This document shows positions 54,290-62,415 of a stretch of 64,000 nt of DNA, in pieces. Every line of letters begins with the position of its first letter. Within the stretch, counting starts at the first letter, position 1. Under the pieces are notes generated by a model. The model saw only the letters and a program-made list of their open reading frames with translations. It made no database searches and was not told the DNA's origin. Location of the stretch: positions 2,850,501 through 2,914,500 of the forward strand of contig NZ_CP012099.1 of the NCBI RefSeq assembly GCF_001182785.1, read 5' to 3'. A program made the translations under genes and the position numbers. Source of the stretch: Bacillus thuringiensis (GTDB lineage: Bacteria > Bacillota > Bacilli > Bacillales > Bacillaceae_G).

Positions 54290-55138
54290 CTATTTCACCA
54301 TTTGTATGGCTAACTTATCTTTTAACATTGACCTATATGAGTCAATTTCATATTTTGTATTATTGATTGTTTCTTTTTTCATTTTTAACATATCGAATAT
54401 TTCTAATTCTAAATTCCTTCTAGCTTCAAGAACTTTTATCGCTCCTTCTACACCTGAATGGTGATGTTCTTTCCCATAGCCTTGGTTAGTGTAATAGTCG
54501 ATAATTCCTGTGGACCATTCTGGAGTTCTTTCTTTTAACGCCTTCCTAAATGAAAATTCAAGATTATCTTGTTCTACATACAATAACATTGGGTTTAAAT
54601 TCTCTATGATTTTTGCAACTTTCATTACATAATTTATTATTTTTTCTTTTTGTTCACCATATTTAATCATCCCAATAGTTAATGGATTTTGTATGAAACA
54701 ACATTCAAAGATATAAACCTTATTGTCTTCTAGAGCGATTTCAGCAAAGTCATTCCATTTGTCAGCAATTAATTCAACATTTTTATCGAATGGTAATTCG
54801 TATATATCATTTTTTAAAATAACGTTAAATAATTCGTCCGAAAACTGGTCACCAAACTCATTTTTCATCTTTCTGTATGGTAATAAATAATTGCTTCCTT
54901 TTTTTAGAACTTTCTTAAGGAGCACTTCTTTAAAATCTCCACTGTTAGATAATAATCTATTGAACTCAAATTTATTAAAACAAGATACACCATCATAGTC
55001 GGCTGGGTGGTTCAAATTTCCCTCTAAAAATAGTTCAACTTCAATTTTATTTTGGCTTAGAATTTCATTTATTAGCTTTGCAGTGGTTGATTTTCCAAAT
55101 CCAGGTAACCCTTCTACTATTATTAGTTTTGTATTCAT
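54290..55138 (-). CDS. P-loop NTPase/kinase-like protein of unknown role
   Basis: The 282-residue protein starts with a Walker A in LIIVEGLPGFGKSTTAKLI (about 4-22). VYIFECCFIQNPLTIGMIKYG (about 142-162) may be the Walker B strand and substrate loop. The C-terminal third is helical and charged. It looks like a nucleoside- or sugar-kinase relative but is not a recognised enzyme. AGGGG lies 9-10 nt before the ATG. It is transcribed alone. Confidence 0.65.
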   Translation of the reverse strand: MNTKLIIVEGLPGFGKSTTAKLINEILSQNKIEVELFLEGNLNHPADYDGVSCFNKFEFNRLLSNSGDFKEVLLKKVLKKGSNYLLPYRKMKNEFGDQFSDELFNVILKNDIYELPFDKNVELIADKWNDFAEIALEDNKVYIFECCFIQNPLTIGMIKYGEQKEKIINYVMKVAKIIENLNPMLLYVEQDNLEFSFRKALKERTPEWSTGIIDYYTNQGYGKEHHHSGVEGAIKVLEARRNLELEIFDMLKMKKETINNTKYEIDSYRSMLKDKLAIQMVK

Positions 55139-55501
55139 AGTTATAAACCCCTATCTTCAAAGTATTTAACCAAGATTAAAAAAATCACTTAATCCACTAC
55201 AATCACCCCTTCAAAATATGATATTTACCATTTCCTTTAAAAAAACCTTCTTAAAGTAATCTGAACGCTAGTTTAAGAACATTTTTTCACAATCTCTATA
55301 ATTATTTTAACATAAATTTTCCATTTATCTTATTATTTAGAACACTATTTAACTATATAAAAGCGCTTAAACACTGAAATAACAATAAAAAAGGGATGCT
55401 AAATCATATGTGATTTACATCCCTAATTTGTGTGTTATTTTATATTTTCTCTCCCGTAACTGAACCCGTTATCATACGAAAAGGACTCTTTTTATTTCAC
55501 A
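55139..55501. other. AT-rich spacer holding the terminator of the next gene
   Basis: No gene is recognised. The region contains the upstream sequence of the P-loop gene on its left and the terminator at 55385-55424. Confidence 0.5.
55385..55424 (-). terminator. Terminator of the small membrane protein gene
   Basis: On the minus strand AGGGATG-TAAATCA pairs with TGATTTA-CATCCCT around a 4-nt loop, followed by TTTTTTATT. Confidence 0.85.
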
Positions 55502-55813
55502 TTACGGTGCAAAACTAATTTGACCAGTAAACAATAGGATAATTGCTATAATCCAAAATATAAAAAATGATGAGGACAGTATTAATGAAAGAATAGCAAC
55601 CCCCTTCTTTTCTGTTTTTTTCGTCATTGTGATTATTGAAAGCATGATACCTACACCTGTCAGGGCAATTGTAATATAATCTCCAACTATATTACCTGCA
55701 TTCGCTATCCTTGTTGGCGTTATAAAAACGAATAGAAAACACAAAATGCCGATGAGTAAAGATATATAGCTTATTATACTGTACTTCTTTTTAGGAACTA
55801 TTTCTGTTTTCAT
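55502..55813 (-). CDS. Small three-TM membrane protein, unrecognised
   Basis: The 103-residue protein has three hydrophobic segments (ISLLIGILCFLFVFITP, ITIALTGVGIMLSIITM and ILSLILSSSFFIFWIIAIILLF). A KKTEKKG loop precedes the last. The pattern recalls DUF4190-type small membrane proteins, but I cannot assign it. AGAAGGGGGGGGATT precedes the ATG. Confidence 0.65.
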   Translation of the reverse strand: MKTEIVPKKKYSIISYISLLIGILCFLFVFITPTRIANAGNIVGDYITIALTGVGIMLSIITMTKKTEKKGVAILSLILSSSFFIFWIIAIILLFTGQISFAP

Positions 55814-56016
55814 ACTAATCCCCCCCCTTCTATATAGCTATGAGTTTATATTAGTATGAATAACCATAATTTGGTTATAATAAAAAGCAGATAAAATGGA
55901 CACTATCACTTTATCTGTCAGTTTATTTCTATCTAACAACTAACCTGACTATTTCTTTACTAAAGATAGACAATCATTCTTTAATCCACGGCAATTGGTA
56001 TATAATAGCTCTAAAA

Positions 56017-56058
56017 AATAAAGACTGTACCTTTAAAATGAAAGATACAGTCTTTATT
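56017..56058 (-). terminator. Terminator of the HAD-GNAT-VOC operon
   Basis: AATAAAGACTGTA and TACAGTCTTTATT flank a 16-nt loop just past the HAD stop. Confidence 0.8.
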
Positions 56059-56069
56059 AATAACTTTTT

Positions 56070-56648
56070 TTATAAAGAAAACTCTCTATCACTCACTACC
56101 TTAAAAAACTCCGAGTAATGTGATAAAGAATAATCCGCTACATCACAATTACCTTGAAACATACATGTTGAAATACCTAATTCTTTTGCAGGTAATAAAT
56201 CTAATTCTCTATCTCCAATAGCTAAATCAATATTGTATTTTTTATGCAGATGATCGTAAGCTAAAGAGTTCGGCTTTCGGGGAAAGCCATCGTCAATTGT
56301 AACCATATCTACAAAGTATTTTTCCCAGCCATAATATTTTAAAACATCCATAACTCCAGCCCTATGTTTATGGGTCATAATCACATTTTTATCTGCAAAT
56401 TTCAAAACCTCTTCGACACCTGCAAAAGGTTTCATATCTTTTGGCGTGAATTTTCCCTTCAAAACTTTAATCTTTTCTTCCTGCTCGCATGAAATATTAT
56501 AATACTGAATTGCATGAGAGTATGATATTTTTAAGTTTTTGTATATTTCTTGTTTTTCTACTGAATCACCTAATATTTCAGAAAGCATCATTGTATATGC
56601 AGGATACGTATCAAATAACGTCCCATCAAAATCCCATAAAATATTCAT
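56070..56648 (-). CDS. HAD-superfamily hydrolase (phosphoglycolate-phosphatase-like)
   Basis: The 192-residue protein starts NILWDFDGTLFDTYPAY, HAD motif I with the Asp nucleophile and the acid/base Asp. NVIMTHKHR is motif II (Thr), and LAIGDRELDLLPAKELG motif IV. The cap domain is small and helical, between motifs I and II. It likely removes phosphate from a small phosphorylated metabolite. AGAAGG lies 8 nt before the ATG at 56648. It is the last gene of a minus-strand run VOC-GNAT-kinase-HAD. Confidence 0.85.
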   Translation of the reverse strand: MNILWDFDGTLFDTYPAYTMMLSEILGDSVEKQEIYKNLKISYSHAIQYYNISCEQEEKIKVLKGKFTPKDMKPFAGVEEVLKFADKNVIMTHKHRAGVMDVLKYYGWEKYFVDMVTIDDGFPRKPNSLAYDHLHKKYNIDLAIGDRELDLLPAKELGISTCMFQGNCDVADYSLSHYSEFFKVVSDREFSL

Positions 56649-56671
56649 TCTATTCACCTTCTATTTTCAAA

Positions 56672-57253
56672 TCATTCAATGACTAAATCCGCCCTATCCC
56701 TCGGCAATTCCGTTTCTAAGTAATAATCCTCTGCTTTCCAATACCTATTTTCAAACTTTGAAAGATTTTCCTGCGTTTTTTCACTCTCACGTAGAAACCT
56801 TGTTTCTCTTGGACAGTCCAAATAGACCATATAATGGAAGAAATCTCTCCATTCTTTTCTCTGCAGAAAAACTCCTTCAATAACAATTACGCCTACAATA
56901 GGAATCTGTACTTTTTTCATTTCACATGAGTCTGTTTCCTCTTGATAAAAAGGCAAAGTCAATTTTGTCTCATGTTGTAACTTCTGAAAAAACTTCTGCC
57001 TTAAGTATGTAATATCCCACTGTAAACAATAATACTCATACCATTCTTCATGGTTTGTATAATAGCGTCGATTACGCTCCACTATATGATCATCAATATG
57101 GAAAATATGAAACGGAATGCCTTCTTGTTTCATATTTTCTTTTAAATTTGCTACGAATGTTGTTTTTCCTGAACGACTTAAACCATCTATACCTAAAATG
57201 AATCTATTTTCCCTATGATTCTTCATAATCGTTATAAGTTCGTTTGTACTCAT
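56672..57253 (-). CDS. Uridine-kinase-like P-loop kinase
   Basis: The 193-residue protein has a Walker A in FILGIDGLSRSGKTTFVANL. FHIDDHIVERNRRYYTNHEEWYEYYCLQWD is the substrate loop of uridine/phosphoribulokinase relatives. VIVIEGVFLQRKEWRDFF is the Walker B strand and YLDCPRETRFLRES the lid. The real substrate may be another nucleoside or sugar. Its ATG overlaps the stop of the upstream GNAT gene by one base (TAATG). Confidence 0.82.
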   Translation of the reverse strand: MSTNELITIMKNHRENRFILGIDGLSRSGKTTFVANLKENMKQEGIPFHIFHIDDHIVERNRRYYTNHEEWYEYYCLQWDITYLRQKFFQKLQHETKLTLPFYQEETDSCEMKKVQIPIVGVIVIEGVFLQRKEWRDFFHYMVYLDCPRETRFLRESEKTQENLSKFENRYWKAEDYYLETELPRDRADLVIE

Positions 57254-57795
57254 TACTTCTTCCACTCTTCTTTTAATAAAGAATATAAAATGGTATCATG
57301 AGCAACTCCATTTTGAATCATATGTTTTCGAAGTAATCCTTCTTCTTGAAATCCTGCTTTTATTAACAACTTTTGAGAAGCTTTATTTTCTACATATACA
57401 ACCGCTGCGATTCTTATCAGTTGCAGCATTTCAAATCCGTAAGCTAAAATCGCTTGTAATGCTTCCGATGCATATCCTTGTCCCCAATATGTATCATCTA
57501 ATTCATAACCAATTTCAGCTCGTTTATGATTATTATTAATTAAATGAAATCCGCACGTTCCGATTAATTGGCCCGTCCCTTTTTTCTCGATTCCCCAGCG
57601 AAATACACTGCCCTCTTCATAACGATTTTTAAACGTTTGAATCGTTGTTTTCGCTTGCTCAATATTTTCAAAAGAATCCATTCCGAAATAACGTATAACT
57701 GATTCTTTCGAAAAATATTGGAACATCGTTTCTGCATCTAATAGTGTAAGTTCTCTTAAGAGTAAACGTTTTGTTTCTAGTTTTGGAAATCCCAT
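57253..57795 (-). CDS. GNAT acetyltransferase, RimJ/RimL type
   Basis: The 180-residue protein has FPKLETKRLLLRELTLLDAETMFQYF at the start, typical of ribosomal-protein alanine acetyltransferases and relatives. GYELDDTYWGQGYASEALQAILAYGFEML holds the acetyl-CoA loop, and VENKASQKLLIKAGFQEEG the C-terminal motif. The substrate is unknown. AGGGAG lies about 8 nt before the ATG at 57795. It is coupled by overlap to the kinase gene downstream. Confidence 0.86.
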   Translation of the reverse strand: MGFPKLETKRLLLRELTLLDAETMFQYFSKESVIRYFGMDSFENIEQAKTTIQTFKNRYEEGSVFRWGIEKKGTGQLIGTCGFHLINNNHKRAEIGYELDDTYWGQGYASEALQAILAYGFEMLQLIRIAAVVYVENKASQKLLIKAGFQEEGLLRKHMIQNGVAHDTILYSLLKEEWKK

Positions 57796-57809
57796 CTCTC
57801 TTTCTCCCT

Positions 57810-58193
57810 CTATTCTAATGAACTGCAAATTTCAATATAATTTCCATCTGGATCAGCAATGTAGGCAATTGTTTGTCCCCACGGTTTTACAATAGGTTCA
57901 ACTAAAATCTTGATTCCTTGTTCTCTAAATTGCTCAATCGTTTCTTGTACATTCTCAACAACGAATCCTAATTCGAAATGAGAAGACTTTAATTCACCTT
58001 CTGTAAGCGGTAGTCCTGTTAATTCTTTCACATCTTGCCGCGTATTCATCGCTAAAATAGTAGTTCCAGTATTAAATTCAATATATGTACCGTGCTCTGC
58101 TTTTATAGGTAACTGTAAAATATCTTTATAGAATTTTAAACATTCCTCAAACTTTTCTACATATAAAATGATGTACTTCATTTTCAAATCCAT
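57810..58193 (-). CDS. VOC-superfamily (glyoxalase-like) protein
   Basis: The 127-residue protein begins MKYIILYVEKFEECLKFYKDILQLP and contains HFELGFVVENVQETIEQFREQG and IAYIADPDGNYIEICSSLE, the standard last strand with the metal Glu. It probably binds a metal and a small substrate. It is first in the minus-strand run VOC-GNAT-kinase-HAD. AAAGGGGG precedes the ATG. Confidence 0.85.
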   Translation of the reverse strand: MDLKMKYIILYVEKFEECLKFYKDILQLPIKAEHGTYIEFNTGTTILAMNTRQDVKELTGLPLTEGELKSSHFELGFVVENVQETIEQFREQGIKILVEPIVKPWGQTIAYIADPDGNYIEICSSLE

Positions 58194-58270
58194 TTTACAT
58201 CCCCCTTTATATCTATCCCTAAAATTTCGACAAAAGTCTCATAAAAACCTTGTTCTTTGTTGTAATGAGC

Positions 58271-58350
58271 AAAAAAAATGAGGCCGATTTCTCGGCCCCC
58301 CAGCTTATTGGCATAAAACAGGAGATTTGGTTTGGACATAACCAGTTCGT
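58271..58350 (-). ncRNA. Candidate small RNA or leader RNA
   Basis: On the minus strand TTCAAA (58380-58385), a 17-bp spacer and TATAAT (58357-58362) form a promoter. About 80 nt later GGCCGA-GAAA-TCGGCC with a T8 run is a strong terminator (58271-58299). No reading frame fits between them. The next minus gene starts at 58193, so the unit may be a free sRNA or an attenuated leader. The family is not recognised. Confidence 0.45.
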
Positions 58351-58474
58351 ACTTTTATTATATTTTATTTTTTCTGAATTTTGAATACATTAAACACCTA
58401 TTTATATTGAGAAAGTTTTTTGCTTGCATAAAATTAAAGATTTTAAGAAATGATACAAATGGAGGTGTATACAT

Positions 58475-58720
58475 ATGGAACCAATGCTATGTCCAAGCTG
58501 TAAAACGAACCGTACTCGCTTTAATATTCTTGAACAACAAATAAAACCAGTCAAATTAAATCCACAAACTGGTCAAGTAGAAGAAGAATACACAAATGAA
58601 ACGATGAATGCTTTTCATATGGCCTATCAAGGACCTACTTACCGCGTCCAATGCGCTGTATGCGGACTCGTTGAAAACCCAGAACAATTTATTAAACCTG
58701 CGCAAAATCAGTCTTTCTAA
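58475..58720 (+). CDS. Small zinc-ribbon-like protein
   Basis: The 81-residue protein carries CPSC near the N-terminus (residues 6-9) and CAVC at about 60-63, a split CxxC pair that could bind one zinc. The middle is hydrophilic (KLNPQTGQVEEEYTNETMNAFHMAYQGPTYRVQ). GGAGGTG lies before the ATG. The family is not recognised. It is followed by its own terminator. Confidence 0.7.
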   Translation: MEPMLCPSCKTNRTRFNILEQQIKPVKLNPQTGQVEEEYTNETMNAFHMAYQGPTYRVQCAVCGLVENPEQFIKPAQNQSF

Positions 58721-58733
58721 TAAAAACATTATT

Positions 58734-58771
58734 ATCCCTTGTAGAAATAGATTTTTCTATAAGGGATTTTT
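58734..58771 (+). terminator. Terminator of the zinc-ribbon-like gene
   Basis: ATCCCTTGTAGAAA pairs with TTTCTATAAGGGAT (one mismatch) around a 6-nt loop, followed by T-rich sequence. Confidence 0.8.
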
Positions 58772-58865
58772 CCATTTAATAAGTTAATTAAAGATGTATT
58801 TCTTCCTTATTATATATTAAAACCCACACCCTTTTGGTAATATTTACATAAGTGAGGTAAAACAA

Positions 58866-59162
58866 ATGATTTTAAATAAAAAGATAATGCTTCCATCAAC
58901 ATTTCTACTAGTAACTTGCCACATAGTCATCTTTTACTTTTTGATCTTCGATTTGGAAAAAATAACGACTCCTTACGGTCTAACAATATGGATTGTTTCT
59001 ACTATTTGTGGTCTTTTACTTTATTACCATTTTAAAAATCAAAAATCTAATAAAGTGATATTTATTGCTAATTCTTTATTATTAATTATTTCTTCTTCAT
59101 TTGTGATTTTTTTAGGTATTGTTACTGGTATTATCTTTGTAACTGTTAGTTCTATGAATTAA
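58866..59162 (+). CDS. Small three-TM membrane protein, unrecognised
   Basis: The 98-residue protein has three hydrophobic stretches: TFLLVTCHIVIFYFLIFDL, GLTIWIVSTICGLLLYYHF and VIFIANSLLLIISSSFVIFLGIV. GAGGTAAAACAA precedes the ATG. No family is recognised. Confidence 0.6.
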   Translation: MILNKKIMLPSTFLLVTCHIVIFYFLIFDLEKITTPYGLTIWIVSTICGLLLYYHFKNQKSNKVIFIANSLLLIISSSFVIFLGIVTGIIFVTVSSMN

Positions 59163-59268
59163 ATATATATTTTTATTATATAAAAAATAGTTAACAAAAT
59201 AAATATATATAAAGATTAGAGAAGATGATTTCCCAATTATATATCTCCTCTAAGAATATCACCCTTTG

Positions 59269-59796
59269 TTAAAATATTTCCTTTTTCATTTTTTTAAGCT
59301 TTCTAAATAAATTAATAAACGCATATGAATATATACAAACTAAAAACCCTACCATACCTCTATATAATCCTGATTCTGATACTCCAAGAAAACATAAGTA
59401 AAGCACTGGAATTAACGTTACAAACATAATTGCAACGAACTGTATCAATTCAACAAGTTTTTGTATCTTCGTTTCTTTGTCTGAATAAATATCAGGTAAC
59501 TCATTTTCCTCGTCTACTTCTTTACAGAAATAATTCCATTTCGCAAAACTCGTTACATGTTTCCAGCCACACATTTCATATATATCAATATATTCTAGTT
59601 GTTTTTCTTTCGAATCTTTATAATCCAGTCTAAAATCCGCTTTATATATTACATCTTTCGGTTCAGTTTTCTTAAACGTATACATTACATTATACTTTTG
59701 TAAAGCCCATCCTTTTTGATGCATTTTTCTTAAAAAAGCTTCTTCTTTTTCCAAGCTCCATATCGCGAAAGGTTTGAATACCTTCTTTGTCTCCAT
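59269..59796 (-). CDS. DUF2812 membrane protein
   Basis: The 175-residue protein has a soluble N-terminal half with FKPFAIWSLEKEEAFLRKMHQKGWALQKY and YIDIYEMCGWKHVTSFAKWNYF, the DUF2812 signature. Two membrane segments follow in the C-terminal half. DUF2812 genes are usually paired with a PadR regulator, as here: it starts 7 bp after the padR stop with GGGGAG overlapping that stop. The activity is unknown. Confidence 0.86.
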   Translation of the reverse strand: METKKVFKPFAIWSLEKEEAFLRKMHQKGWALQKYNVMYTFKKTEPKDVIYKADFRLDYKDSKEKQLEYIDIYEMCGWKHVTSFAKWNYFCKEVDEENELPDIYSDKETKIQKLVELIQFVAIMFVTLIPVLYLCFLGVSESGLYRGMVGFLVCIYSYAFINLFRKLKKMKKEIF

Positions 59797-59803
59797 ATTC
59801 CAT

Positions 59804-60121
59804 TCACTCCCCTAATATACTATTCCCATTCCTTACAGATCTCTGTAACCTGTTATACTCGAGCTCTAACACTTCTCTCCCAAACGTTGTTAACTCATAG
59901 CACTTCTTTCTATCTGTAGAGGCTACTTCAACTATTAACTTCTCTTTTAGTAACTTTGTCGTATTCCCGTATAAAGTACCTGGACCGAGCTTTACTTCCC
60001 CATTTGTCATCTCTTCTACCATTTGCATAATTCCGTAACCATGCATTGGTTTCACTAGTGATAACAGTATGTAATATGTCGCCTCTGTTAACGGAATATA
60101 TTTTTTCGCTTTCACATTCAT
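59804..60121 (-). CDS. PadR-family transcriptional regulator
   Basis: The 105-residue protein has the PadR winged helix: YIPLTEATYYILLSLVKPMHGYGIMQMVEEMTNGEVKLGPGTLYGNTTKLLKEKLI. It has a short C-terminal helix, as in the small subgroup. The ATG at 60121 is preferred because GGAGG lies 8 nt upstream; the longer frame reading through the operator repeats is not plausible as protein. Four operator-like repeats sit directly upstream, so it probably represses itself and the DUF2812 gene. Confidence 0.88.
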   Translation of the reverse strand: MNVKAKKYIPLTEATYYILLSLVKPMHGYGIMQMVEEMTNGEVKLGPGTLYGNTTKLLKEKLIVEVASTDRKKCYELTTFGREVLELEYNRLQRSVRNGNSILGE

Positions 60122-60133
60122 TATAACTACCTC

Positions 60134-60188
60134 CGATACATCGCTTTCTGATATATCGACTCGCGATACATCGTATACCGATATTGTA
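60134..60188. repeat. Four operator-like repeats at exact 15-bp period upstream of padR
   Basis: CGATACATCG (60134), TGATATATCG (60149), CGATACATCG (60164) and CGATATTGTA (60179) start exactly 15 bp apart. The first three are perfect or near-perfect palindromes and the fourth is degenerate. On the minus strand the array runs from the promoter region to within 1 base of the padR ribosome binding site. Confidence 0.8.
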
Positions 60189-60261
60189 TAATCATATTCC
60201 AAAATATGCAAGAGTAATTTAATAATTAAATATCTATTTCTTTGAATTTAAAAATGATACA

Positions 60262-60276
60262 AATTTTCTGAATAAT
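60262..60276. promoter_or_regulatory. Weak CodY-like site upstream of the MoxR operon
   Basis: AATTTTCTGAATAAT matches the CodY consensus at 13 of 15 positions, 50 bp before the MoxR gene start. Such partial matches are common in AT-rich DNA. Confidence 0.3.
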
Positions 60277-60325
60277 TTGTTAAAATATAGAAATATCCGT
60301 TTTTATTTTGAAAGGAATGATACAT

Positions 60326-61255
60326 ATGATACATAAATTGAAAGAAAACATAGGATCAGTTTTTGTCGGTAAAGAAAATGTTATTGATCTATTACTCGTT
60401 TCATTGCTTGCTGATGGACATGTACTACTCGAAGACGTGCCTGGTACTGGGAAAACGTTACTGGCGAAAACCATTTCAAAAAGTATTGGCGGTAGTTTTT
60501 CTCGTGTTCAATTTACCCCTGATGTACTTCCAAGTGATGTAACAGGTATTGAATACTTTAACCCAAAAACAAGTGAATTTGAGTTAAGAATTGGACCCGT
60601 TATGACAAACATTTTGCTAGCAGATGAAATTAACCGTGCAATGCCGAGAACACAGTCTAGTTTGTTAGAAGCGATGGAAGAGCGACAAGTGACGCTTGAA
60701 AAACAGTCTACTCCTCTCCCGAAACCGTTCTTTGTTATTGCAACGCAAAACCCAATTGAATCACAAGGGACTTTCCCTCTTCCAGATGCACAGCTTGATC
60801 GCTTTTTAATGACGATTTCAATCGGTTATCCAACTCCTGAAGATGAGTTACAAATGATGCGACGTTTTCGTAACGATTTACCATTAGAAAGTGTCACATC
60901 TGTCATCTCATTAGAAGATATTTTAGAAGCTCAAAAACGAGTAAAAGAAATATTTGTTTCGGAACCGTTAGAACATTACATTATTAAACTTGCTCATGCT
61001 ACAAGAAATCATGATTATATCGCTAACGGTGTAAGCCCACGTGCCACACTTTCTTTAGTGCGCGCAGTTCAAGCATACGCCTTCTTACGCGGGAGAGAAT
61101 ATTGCACCCCTGAAGATATACAATTTTTAATTCCTTCTATTTGGAATCACCGTATTGTCTTATCAATGGAAGGTGCCCTGCGCACGACAAAAAATGATAT
61201 AATGCAAAGTATTTTAAAAGAAATTGACGTACCTGTGGAGATTGAGCAAGCATGA
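60326..61255 (+). CDS. MoxR-family AAA+ ATPase
   Basis: The 309-residue protein has Walker A VPGTGKT (about 38-44), Walker B LLADEINRAMPRTQSSLLEAMEE, sensor 1 VIATQNPIESQGTFPLPDAQLDRF and sensor 2 GVSPRATLSLVRAVQAYAFLRGR. MoxR ATPases act as chaperones maturing partner proteins, usually beside a DUF58 gene as here. The ATG at 60326 is chosen because AAAGGA lies 9-10 nt upstream. It ends in a 4-bp overlap with the DUF58 gene. Confidence 0.92.
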   Translation: MIHKLKENIGSVFVGKENVIDLLLVSLLADGHVLLEDVPGTGKTLLAKTISKSIGGSFSRVQFTPDVLPSDVTGIEYFNPKTSEFELRIGPVMTNILLADEINRAMPRTQSSLLEAMEERQVTLEKQSTPLPKPFFVIATQNPIESQGTFPLPDAQLDRFLMTISIGYPTPEDELQMMRRFRNDLPLESVTSVISLEDILEAQKRVKEIFVSEPLEHYIIKLAHATRNHDYIANGVSPRATLSLVRAVQAYAFLRGREYCTPEDIQFLIPSIWNHRIVLSMEGALRTTKNDIMQSILKEIDVPVEIEQA

Positions 61256-62415
61256 ATGGACAGCGTGTTGTAACTGTACCTTTATTTTTTCAACTCCATA
61301 TTATTCAACTAACTGTGCCAGGCGCTATACTATTTACGTTTTTTATGCCGCAACGAATTATAATGTTTCTCTTTTTCTCCTATTATTTATTTGCGATTTT
61401 CATTTATAAATATGTCGCTTACATAGAGAAAAAATTTGAAGTTATAAACGAGAGACAAACAACTCGGCTTTTCCCTGATGAATCTGGAAAGTTTTTTATT
61501 CATTTGAAAAACGGTGCAAATATCCCTCTCGTTAATGGTGTTTGTTATTTTCATTTAGATTCGTCTCTTATACAGCATAAAGATCAAGGAATTGAACGAA
61601 TATCAAAAACGTTATTCTCTTTTCCATTTTCACAACCTGCACATTCGGCGCAAAAATGGGATTTAACATTAACCGCAACGAAACGTGGTGTGTTTCAAAT
61701 TGAACAGTTCGAATGCGTTTTAAAAGATCCTTTTCATTTATTAAATGTACACTTACCTGTTTTCGATAAGTTAAAAACTGAAATTATTGTGTATCCTTCT
61801 CCTAAAGAAGTAGCAGGTTTGCAAGAACTTCAGCAACTTCTAACTGGTTCTTATCGAACTAATTTTTCTTTTTACAATGATGAAACATCTATTATCGGTG
61901 TAAAGCGATATGAGCGTGAGTCTTTCCGCTCTATTCATTGGAAGGCATCTGCTAAAATGCAGGAATTACAAGCGAAGCAATATGAACCTGTAAAAAATTA
62001 TAGTTGGACGATTTGTCTTTCTTTAGCTGCCGATCGTGGATTTGGTTGGAAAGATAATGTTGAAGATTTAATTTCATTCGCAACATACATTTGCCAATAT
62101 GCAACGAAGCATCACATACCGTTTGAATTATTTATTAGTGTATTAGCAGAAGGTGGTGCATTACATTTATCGTTACATGAAGGGCAAACACAATATGCAA
62201 AAGCTTTAGAAGAATTAGCACGTATTTCAGATGATAGTACGTTACTTCCGAAACAAGGATTCCTTCATTATGTAACGAGAAAGAGAGAACGTTCGTCTAC
62301 AATGATATACATTGGTTTACAGAAAAATGAACTACCTCTTCTCTCGCAGCCAACGTTCCTCATTAATAGCGAAGGGATGGTGGAATCGGTTGAAAACTTG
62401 GCTCTATCACGTTAA
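61252..62415 (+). CDS. DUF58-domain protein
   Basis: The 387-residue protein has two membrane segments near the N-terminus. The DUF58 core follows: TKRGVFQIEQFECVLKDPFHLL, EIIVYPSPKEVAGL and VKRYERESFRSIHWKASAKMQELQAKQYEP. DUF58 proteins carry a von Willebrand-like fold and work with MoxR ATPases. Its ATG overlaps the MoxR stop in ATGA, so they are translationally coupled. It also overlaps the next gene by 26 bp. Confidence 0.9.
   Translation: MNGQRVVTVPLFFQLHIIQLTVPGAILFTFFMPQRIIMFLFFSYYLFAIFIYKYVAYIEKKFEVINERQTTRLFPDESGKFFIHLKNGANIPLVNGVCYFHLDSSLIQHKDQGIERISKTLFSFPFSQPAHSAQKWDLTLTATKRGVFQIEQFECVLKDPFHLLNVHLPVFDKLKTEIIVYPSPKEVAGLQELQQLLTGSYRTNFSFYNDETSIIGVKRYERESFRSIHWKASAKMQELQAKQYEPVKNYSWTICLSLAADRGFGWKDNVEDLISFATYICQYATKHHIPFELFISVLAEGGALHLSLHEGQTQYAKALEELARISDDSTLLPKQGFLHYVTRKRERSSTMIYIGLQKNELPLLSQPTFLINSEGMVESVENLALSR

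Noticed and set aside
54290..56657. P-loop gene, small membrane protein and HAD gene as a defence island
   Set aside because: The genes are separated by hundreds of bases and individual terminators, and show no effector or sensor domain known from defence systems.
60122..60211. N-terminal extension of the PadR protein through the 15-bp repeats
   Set aside because: The period is a multiple of three, so the array reads as a repetitive peptide, but GGAGG with ideal spacing marks the ATG at 60121 and PadR proteins start there.
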